Assembly: GCA_902490245.1 (NCBI GenBank)
Contig: CABUDB010000130.1
Span: 1 to 5,234 of the forward strand
Direction: 5' to 3'
Source: an uncultured Collinsella sp.
Lineage (GTDB): Bacteria > Actinomycetota > Coriobacteriia > Coriobacteriales > Coriobacteriaceae
DNA: 5,234 nt
The position numbers and the translations under genes were made by a program. Position 1 is the stretch's first letter. Each line of letters begins with the position of its first letter. Positions 1 through 5,234 of the stretch are shown in pieces. The notes beneath the pieces are model-generated. The model saw nothing but the letters and a program-made list of their open reading frames with translations. It did not search any database and was not told the origin of the DNA.

Positions 1-27
1 AGCTTGATGGGGCACATGCCGAGGAGT

Positions 28-56
28 AGGACAGGCGCCCGTTGCACGGGTATACT
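28..56 (+). promoter_or_regulatory. Candidate sigma-70-type promoter of purA
   Basis: A good -10 hexamer, TATACT, lies at 51-56. Seventeen bases upstream is AGGACA (28-33), which matches four of six bases of the TTGACA consensus. Transcription would start near 62-63 and give a leader of about 60 bases before purA. The spacer contains a short inverted repeat, CCCG-TTGCA-CGGG (38-50), abutting the -10 box, which could be an operator or chance. The call rests only on sequence resemblance and spacing. Confidence 0.5.
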
Positions 57-113
57 GGGAATGTTTTGTGCTTCTGCGTGCCGGCGTGGCGCGTAGACAG
101 TCCATGAATGTAA

Positions 114-1409
<1,296 letters not shown>

Positions 1410-1431
1410 TCGGGACTATTTGGTTATTGCG

Positions 1432-1487
1432 ATATACCCCTTTGCAGCCCGGACGGGCGGCCGAGGGGTATATTTGCTTGCAAAGGG
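1432..1487 (+). terminator. Overlapping inverted repeats in the purA-purD spacer; possible terminator or leader structure
   Basis: A perfect 10-bp inverted repeat, ATATACCCCT (1432-1441) and AGGGGTATAT (1464-1473), encloses a smaller GCCC-GGAC-GGGC hairpin (1447-1458). The sequence after it, TTGCTTG, is only moderately T-rich, so it is a weak intrinsic terminator at best. A second perfect 9-bp pairing, CCCTTTGCA (1438-1446) with TGCAAAGGG (1479-1487), uses part of the same left arm, so the two structures exclude each other. It could end purA transcripts, regulate purD, or both. TATATT at 1469-1474 also resembles a -10 box, but I found no good -35 at the right distance. Confidence 0.4.
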
Positions 1488-1514
1488 CTCGCGTGGAGCG
1501 GGCCGTTAATCCAT

Positions 1515-1530
1515 AGAGGAGGCACCCTTG
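1515..1530 (+). promoter_or_regulatory. Strong ribosome binding site that fixes the TTG start of purD
   Basis: AGAGGAGG (1515-1522) is a near-ideal Shine-Dalgarno sequence. It lies five bases before TTG at 1528-1530. The next in-frame ATG or GTG codons fall well inside the conserved nucleotide-binding fold, so TTG is the only sensible start. Confidence 0.85.
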
Positions 1531-2832
1531 AAGGCGGACACTCAAACCATCGACATCCTGTTGTTGGGCAGCGGCGGCCGTGAGCATGCTTTGGCAGCTA
1601 AGCTCGCAGCATCACCGCGCGCCGGCAAGCTCTACATTGCGCCGGGCAACGGCGGCACCGCGAGCTGCGGCGAGAACGTTGTTCTCGACGACTGCGATCC
1701 TGCGGCCGTGGCGGCGTTTGCTCAGAGCCACGGATGCGGACTCGTGGTAATTGGCCCCGAGGCTCCGCTCGTGGCGGGCGTGGCCGACGCCGTGCGCGCG
1801 GCGGGTATTCCCTGCTTTGGCCCGGGTGCCGAGGGCGCCCAGATGGAGGGCTCCAAGCTTTTCTCCAAGCAGCTCATGGAGCGCGCGGGCATTCCGACGG
1901 CAGCCTACGGCTCGTTTACCGACGAGGCTTCGGCTCTCGCCTACGTGCGTGAGCAGGGCGCTCCGTTGGTCGTCAAGGCCGACGGCCTTGCCGCGGGCAA
2001 GGGCGTTATCGTGGCGACCGAACTTGAGCAGGCCGAGGAGGCCGTGCGCGAGTGCTTTGGCGGCACCTTTGGCGACGCCGGCAACACCGTGGTCATCGAG
2101 GAGATGCTGACCGGTCCCGAGTGCTCGCTGCTGGCCTTTACCGACGGCAAGACCGTGCGCCCCATGGCTACCTCGCAGGACCACAAGCGCGCGCTCGAGG
2201 GCGACAAGGGCCCCAACACCGGCGGCATGGGCGTCTACAGCCCGGTGCCCATCGTGACCGACGAGGAGCACGCCACGATGGTGAAGGTCATGGAGCAGAC
2301 CGTGGCCGAGCTTGCTGCCGAGGGCATCGACTACCGTGGCTGCCTGTATGGCGGCTTTATGCTCACCCCCGCCGGCCCCAAGGTGCTGGAGTTCAATGCC
2401 CGCTTTGGCGACCCCGAGACGCAGGTCGTGCTGCCACGCCTTAAGAACGACCTGGTTGAGGTTATGCTCGCCTGCGCCAACTGCGAGCTCGATCAGATTG
2501 AACTCGACTGGCGCGACGAGTGGGCCGTGGCCGTTGTCCTGACGAGTGCGGGCTACCCCGGCAGCTACGAGAAAGGCAAGGTCATCACCGGTATTGAGGA
2601 TGCCGAGGCCATGGAGAACGTGACCGTGTACCACGCGGGTACTGCCGTGGTGGACGGCCAGCTCGTGACCAATGGTGGCCGCGTGCTTGCCGTGACCGCT
2701 CTGGGCGACACGTTCGAGAACGCTCGCAACCTTGCCTACGAGGCCTGCGAGAAGATTGATTTTGAGGGCAAGACCCTGCGTCACGACATCGGCCTGCGCG
2801 CGCTGCGCGGCCGCGACGCCTGGGATGCCTAA
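1528..2832 (+). CDS. purD: Phosphoribosylamine-glycine ligase (GAR synthetase)
   Basis: PurD performs the second step of de novo purine synthesis: phosphoribosylamine, glycine and ATP give glycinamide ribonucleotide, in the cytosol. The 434-residue product is a normal full-length, single-function bacterial PurD. The N-terminal domain has [13 protein letters not shown] (residues 11-23) and [11 protein letters not shown] (74-84). The ATP-grasp domain follows, with [16 protein letters not shown] (148-163), [10 protein letters not shown] (191-200), [23 protein letters not shown] (217-239) and the metal-binding strand [13 protein letters not shown] (287-299). The C-terminal domain carries [13 protein letters not shown] (383-395) and RHDIGLRAL (418-426). 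The start codon is TTG, which the strong ribosome binding site supports. A Nudix hydrolase gene follows after about 20 bases with no terminator between, so the two are probably co-transcribed. No frameshift or missing catalytic region is visible. Confidence 0.97.
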   Translation: MKADTQTIDILLLGSGGREHALAAKLAASPRAGKLYIAPGNGGTASCGENVVLDDCDPAAVAAFAQSHGCGLVVIGPEAPLVAGVADAVRAAGIPCFGPGAEGAQMEGSKLFSKQLMERAGIPTAAYGSFTDEASALAYVREQGAPLVVKADGLAAGKGVIVATELEQAEEAVRECFGGTFGDAGNTVVIEEMLTGPECSLLAFTDGKTVRPMATSQDHKRALEGDKGPNTGGMGVYSPVPIVTDEEHATMVKVMEQTVAELAAEGIDYRGCLYGGFMLTPAGPKVLEFNARFGDPETQVVLPRLKNDLVEVMLACANCELDQIELDWRDEWAVAVVLTSAGYPGSYEKGKVITGIEDAEAMENVTVYHAGTAVVDGQLVTNGGRVLAVTALGDTFENARNLAYEACEKIDFEGKTLRHDIGLRALRGRDAWDA

Positions 2833-2837
2833 AATCC

Positions 2838-2856
2838 GAGAGGAATGAGACGGATG
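2838..2856 (+). promoter_or_regulatory. Ribosome binding site deciding between two Nudix start codons
   Basis: GAGAGG (2838-2843) is followed by ATG at 2845, one base away, and by an in-frame ATG at 2854, ten bases away. One base is too close for normal initiation, so 2854 is preferred. The spacing is slightly long, and the protein would differ by only three residues. Confidence 0.55.
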
Positions 2857-3549
2857 GACGAGAAGAACGAAGAGCTCGTGGACGCGCAGATCGTCGAAGA
2901 GGACAGCCGCATGTATGGGCACGCCGAGGGCGAGCCTGGTGGCGAGGTCGCTGACGAGCCGGCGCTGGTGCTGGGCGACGACGAGCCGCACGATGCCGAG
3001 CTGCACGAGAAGATTCTTTCGGAGGAGTGCGCCTGGAAGGGCAAGATCCTCGACGTCCACCGTCTTGAGGTTGAGCTGCCCAACGGTCGCCGCAGCGCCC
3101 GTGATATCGTTCGCCATCCGGGTGCGGCGGCCGTTGTGGCACTGACCGAGAGCGGCAAGATCGTACTGGTGCGTCAGTACCGCACCGCCATCGATCGCGT
3201 GACGGTCGAGATTCCCGCCGGCAAGCTCGACCCGGGCGAGGACCCGCTCGATTGCGCCAAGCGCGAACTGCATGAGGAGACGGGCTTTAGGGCCGGTCGT
3301 ATTCGCTTTTTGACGTCGATTGTCACGTCCTGCGGTTTTTGCGATGAGATCATCCACATCTACTTGGCTACCAAGCTCGAGTTTGATGCGCCCAACCCCG
3401 ATGATGACGAGTTTGTCAACGTGGACCTGGTGCCGCTGCACGAGCTGATCGATGCCGTACTCGACGGCAAGATCGAAGATGCCAAGACCGTCGTGGGCGC
3501 CTTGGCCTGCGATAGCATCGCACACCGCTTGGGCGGAGCGGAGCTCTAG
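2854..3549 (+). CDS. Nudix hydrolase, ADP-ribose pyrophosphatase-like, with acidic N-terminal tail
   Basis: It probably hydrolyses ADP-ribose or a similar nucleoside diphosphate linked to a sugar, giving AMP and a sugar phosphate, in the cytosol. The product has 231 residues from ATG 2854 (234 from the alternative ATG at 2845). Residues 1-53 are highly acidic (19 Asp or Glu), probably disordered, and absent from shorter family members such as Bacillus subtilis NudF. The Nudix core follows: ELPNGRR and VRHPGAAAVVAL, then VEIPAGKLDPGE leading into a perfect Nudix box (GX5EX7REUXEEXGU) at G123-F145, with the catalytic RELHEE at 137-142. The resemblance to B. subtilis NudF runs through the core. 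However, the proline normally found 16 residues after the box glycine in ADP-ribose pyrophosphatases is Cys160 here (TSCGFCDE instead of TSPGFADE), so substrate choice is uncertain. The gene lies directly behind purD and probably shares its transcript. Confidence 0.9.
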   Translation: MDEKNEELVDAQIVEEDSRMYGHAEGEPGGEVADEPALVLGDDEPHDAELHEKILSEECAWKGKILDVHRLEVELPNGRRSARDIVRHPGAAAVVALTESGKIVLVRQYRTAIDRVTVEIPAGKLDPGEDPLDCAKRELHEETGFRAGRIRFLTSIVTSCGFCDEIIHIYLATKLEFDAPNPDDDEFVNVDLVPLHELIDAVLDGKIEDAKTVVGALACDSIAHRLGGAEL

Positions 3550-3577
3550 GTTACGCGGTTTTACCAAACCGCGTAAC
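3550..3577 (+). terminator. Perfect 12-bp hairpin right after the Nudix stop codon
   Basis: GTTACGCGGTTT (3550-3561), loop TACC, and AAACCGCGTAAC (3566-3577) form a perfect stem that begins on the base after the TAG stop. It is positioned like the transcript end of the purD-Nudix unit. No T-tract follows on either strand (GAGTCGAC comes next on +), so it is not a standard intrinsic terminator. It may instead stabilise the mRNA 3' end, act with Rho, or belong to the repeat element downstream. Confidence 0.5.
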
Positions 3578-3590
3578 GAGTCGACGCTGC

Positions 3591-3688
3591 AAACGCCCCT
3601 AAGCGGCAATCTGCCTTTCAATCGTCGCTCGCGTACCGAAGTACGCGTCGCTCCTCTTTCAAGGCACCTTGCTTGCTTAGGGACGTTT
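3591..3688. repeat. 98-base imperfect palindrome, candidate REP/MITE-like element
   Basis: The outer arms AAACGCCCCTAAGC (3591-3604) and GCTTAGGGACGTTT (3675-3688) pair at 13 of 14 positions. Further inward, GCAA (3606-3609) pairs with TTGC (3669-3672), TGCCTT (3612-3617) with AAGGCA (3661-3666), and at the centre CGCGTAC (3630-3636) with GTACGCG (3641-3647) around a CGAA loop. The inner part also has direct repeats: GTCGCTC at 3624-3630 and 3647-3653, and CTTTCAA at 3615-3621 and 3656-3662. An 8-base direct repeat, GACGCTGC, lies at 3583-3590 and 3694-3701, touching the left arm and five bases beyond the right arm. No transposase or convincing coding sequence is present. The palindrome is directly visible; calling it a dispersed element is inference. 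Confidence 0.5.
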
Positions 3689-3691
3689 TCG

Positions 3692-3721
3692 CTGACGCTG
3701 CCAGAACATCGGCGTTATGCT
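3692..3721 (+). promoter_or_regulatory. Weak candidate promoter for the ABC transporter gene
   Basis: CTGACG (3692-3697) matches four of six bases of the -35 consensus, and TATGCT (3716-3721) matches four of six of the -10 consensus, with an 18-base spacer. The start would be near 3728, leaving a leader of about 70 bases. The -35 overlaps the right GACGCTGC repeat of the palindromic element. Both boxes are poor matches, so this is only a candidate; the upstream hairpin makes a separate promoter here reasonable. Confidence 0.25.
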
Positions 3722-3748
3722 TGTTGGGACGCTTTGTTTTCAGCCTGA

Positions 3749-3761
3749 CCGGTTCAACCGG
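3749..3761. promoter_or_regulatory. 13-base palindrome upstream of the ABC gene, possible operator
   Basis: CCGGTT-C-AACCGG is a perfect 6+1+6 palindrome in the leader, 35 bases before the ABC start codon and just downstream of the candidate promoter. Such a short, odd-centred palindrome suits a dimeric repressor site better than an RNA hairpin. The symmetry is seen directly; the function is a guess. Confidence 0.25.
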
Positions 3762-3796
3762 ATTTCTCACGCTATTTATTTCTCTTCGAGGATTGC

Positions 3797-5234
3797 ATGT
3801 TTAAAAGGTTTCTCTCGTATTACGAGCCCCAGATGGGGCTTTTTGTTGCCGATACTGTTTGCGCTCTGGTGCTTGCTGCCATTGACCTTGCGTTTCCTAT
3901 TATTCTGCGCAATCTGACCGGTGGGCTGTTTACTCAGGGTCAGGCTGCCATTATGCAGGCGCTCGGCATGATCGCGGTGGGCTTGGTGCTGATGTATGCC
4001 GTCCGCTGCGCTTGCCGCTACTTTGTGAGCTATTGGGGTCACGTGATGGGCGCGCGCATGGAGTCCAAGATGCGCGAGGACCTGTTCGACCAGTATGAGC
4101 GCTTTAGCTTTGCGTACTTCGACCGCAACAGCTCGGGCGACATGATGAGCCGCGTGGTCAACGACCTGTTCGATATCTGCGAGGCGGCGCATCACGTGCC
4201 CGAGTGGATCATCATCTGCGGCATCGAGATTATCGGCTCGTTTGTGATCCTCTTTACCATCGCCCCGGTGCTGGCGCTCGCCATGGCCGTGGTGACGGCG
4301 GCGTTTGCGGTCATCATGTTTTGGCAGAACATGCGCATGCGCGAGGTCTTTAGCGACAACCGCAAAAAGATCAGCGGCATCAATGCGCAGCTGCAGGATT
4401 CGCTGGCGGGCATGCGCGTGGTCAAGAGCTTTGCCAATGAGGAGACCGAACGCTTCAAGTTCCGCGCCTCAAACAATCGCTATCTTTCGTCCAAGGAGAA
4501 CATGTATCACGCCATGGGCGTCTATACCGCGACGTATGGCCTGCTCTCGGGCGTGCTGTACGTGATCGTGGTGCTGCTGGGTGGTTGGCTCGTTGCCCAG
4601 GGTCAGCTGCAGGCGGTCGATATGGCGACCTTTGCACTCTATATTTCGCTGTTCTGCACGCCGCTCGAGACACTCGTCAATTCGGCCGAAACGTATCAGA
4701 AGGCTATCGCCGGCTTTAAGCGTATGGACGAGGTGCTCTCGACCGCGCCGGATATCCAGGACAAGCCGGGCGCTACGGATCTGCAGGTGACTGCCGGCGC
4801 CGTGGAGTATCACGACGTGTGCTTTAACTACGAGGATGTTGAGCTGGGCGAGGGCGATGCCGACGAGCGTACCGTTATCGACCATATGGACCTGTCCATC
4901 AAGCCCGGGCAGACCATCGCTTTGGTTGGCCCTTCGGGCGGTGGCAAGTCCACGACCTGTTCGCTGCTGCCGCGCTTTTATGACGTTGCCGCCGGATCCA
5001 TTAGCATCGACGGCCAGGACGTGCGCGATGTGACGCAGCAGAGCCTGCGTCGCGCCATCGGCCTGGTGCAGCAGGATGTCTATCTGTTTGACGGCACGAT
5101 TGGCGAGAACATCGCCTACGGCAAGCCGGGCGCTACGGCAGGAGAGATCGCCGAGGCCGCCCGTCGCGCCAACATCGATGCCTTTATCGAGTCGCTTCCA
5201 CAGGGCTATGACACGGTCGTGGGCGAGCGCGGCA
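3797..5234 (+). CDS. ABC exporter half-transporter, membrane and ATPase domains fused (3' end outside window)
   Basis: This is probably an inner-membrane exporter that works as a dimer, with ATP hydrolysis driving drug, lipid or peptide efflux. The substrate cannot be read from sequence. Residues 1-479 are visible; relatives have roughly 580-620. The N-terminus MFKRFLSYYEPQMGLF is typical of this family. Six hydrophobic segments lie near residues 15-37, 55-75, 137-155, 156-179, 246-267 and 274-294. The ATPase domain follows, with an A-loop Tyr345 (VCFNY), Walker A GPSGGGKST (378-386) and Q-loop Gln426 (LVQQDVYLF). The window ends at VVGERG, just before the LSGGQ signature, so Walker B and the H-loop are not seen. 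An acidic loop between Tyr345 and the next strand (about 15 residues, DVELGEGDADER) looks longer than usual. ATG 3797 is preceded by GAGGA (3788-3792). In-frame TTG at 3794 is a poorer choice. Early codons are richer in A/T than the rest. A partner half-transporter could lie downstream. Confidence 0.93.
   Translation, partial: MFKRFLSYYEPQMGLFVADTVCALVLAAIDLAFPIILRNLTGGLFTQGQAAIMQALGMIAVGLVLMYAVRCACRYFVSYWGHVMGARMESKMREDLFDQYERFSFAYFDRNSSGDMMSRVVNDLFDICEAAHHVPEWIIICGIEIIGSFVILFTIAPVLALAMAVVTAAFAVIMFWQNMRMREVFSDNRKKISGINAQLQDSLAGMRVVKSFANEETERFKFRASNNRYLSSKENMYHAMGVYTATYGLLSGVLYVIVVLLGGWLVAQGQLQAVDMATFALYISLFCTPLETLVNSAETYQKAIAGFKRMDEVLSTAPDIQDKPGATDLQVTAGAVEYHDVCFNYEDVELGEGDADERTVIDHMDLSIKPGQTIALVGPSGGGKSTTCSLLPRFYDVAAGSISIDGQDVRDVTQQSLRRAIGLVQQDVYLFDGTIGENIAYGKPGATAGEIAEAARRANIDAFIESLPQGYDTVVGERG
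3825..3847 (+). terminator. Terminator-like hairpin inside the start of the ABC gene
   Basis: AGCCCC (3825-3830), loop AGAT and GGGGCT (3835-3840) form a perfect 6-bp GC-rich stem followed at once by TTTTGTT (3841-3847). This is the textbook shape of an intrinsic terminator, yet it covers codons 10-17 of a gene whose encoded residues there (YYEPQMGLF) look conserved for the family. It may be a codon coincidence, or it may attenuate transcription when ribosomes are not translating the first codons. Confidence 0.35.

Noticed and set aside
3..29. Possible C-terminal tail (LDGAHAEE, then TAG) of an upstream + strand gene
   Set aside because: Nine codons without context cannot show coding. It is compatible with an upstream gene ending at 29, but there is nothing to identify it.
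1612..3621. 669-codon open frame on the - strand opposite purD and the Nudix gene
   Set aside because: Same cause: its codons are in register with both + strand genes, and it ends at the TCA codon at 1609-1611. It has no plausible domain and covers two well-supported genes.
3589..3691. GCAAACG and CGTTTTCG at the outer ends of the palindrome, resembling split halves of a PurR-type operator
   Set aside because: The halves are 88 bases apart, E. coli-type PurR is not expected in this lineage, and the match is explained by the inverted repeat arms.
3452..3748. 98-codon + strand open frame crossing the Nudix 3' end and the palindromic element
   Set aside because: It lies out of frame within the Nudix gene, then runs through inverted repeats. 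It has no ribosome binding site and no recognisable protein features.
3550..3796. Searched for tRNA, CRISPR or small RNA in the longest gene-free stretch
   Set aside because: No regularly spaced repeats and no cloverleaf-like arms or tRNA consensus were seen. Only the hairpins and the weak regulatory candidates listed above stand out.
3717..3917. 66-codon + strand open frame overlapping the ABC gene start
   Set aside because: It overlaps the ABC gene in another frame and lacks a ribosome binding site. Its hydrophobic stretch is a by-product of the T-rich sequence encoding the first membrane segment.

Overview
This GC-rich window reads as ordinary chromosome from a bacterium that strongly prefers G/C-ending codons. 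A high-GC actinobacterium is likely. The style (mixed purine genes, hairpin-rich spacers, this type of ABC exporter) suggests the Coriobacteriia, perhaps a Collinsella relative, but this is an inference from codon use and protein flavour, not a database match.

All four genes lie on the + strand. Positions 1-122 hold a plausible promoter and ribosome binding site for purA. Positions 123-1409 encode adenylosuccinate synthetase (purA). A 118-base spacer (1410-1527) with overlapping inverted repeats leads to purD (1528-2832), phosphoribosylamine-glycine ligase, which starts at TTG. Only about 20 bases later comes a Nudix hydrolase of the ADP-ribose pyrophosphatase type (about 2854-3549), probably co-transcribed with purD. 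A perfect 12-bp inverted repeat begins immediately after its stop codon.

The 247-base spacer 3550-3796 has no convincing gene. It holds that hairpin, a 98-base imperfect palindrome flanked by an 8-base direct repeat (candidate REP/MITE-like element), a weak candidate promoter and a 13-base palindrome. An ABC exporter half-transporter (membrane domain fused to ATPase domain) starts at 3797 and runs off the right edge just before its signature motif.

Functionally, PurD acts early in de novo purine synthesis and PurA commits IMP to AMP. The Nudix enzyme probably cleaves ADP-ribose or a related nucleoside diphosphate to AMP and a phosphorylated sugar, so the first three genes share a nucleotide-metabolism theme. 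The ABC exporter looks like a separate unit. I see no clear new multi-gene system. The parts most worth a second look are the non-coding structures: the palindromic element, the terminator-like hairpin inside the start of the ABC gene, and the overlapping hairpins before purD. The Nudix enzyme is also of interest because its subfamily-marking proline is replaced by cysteine.
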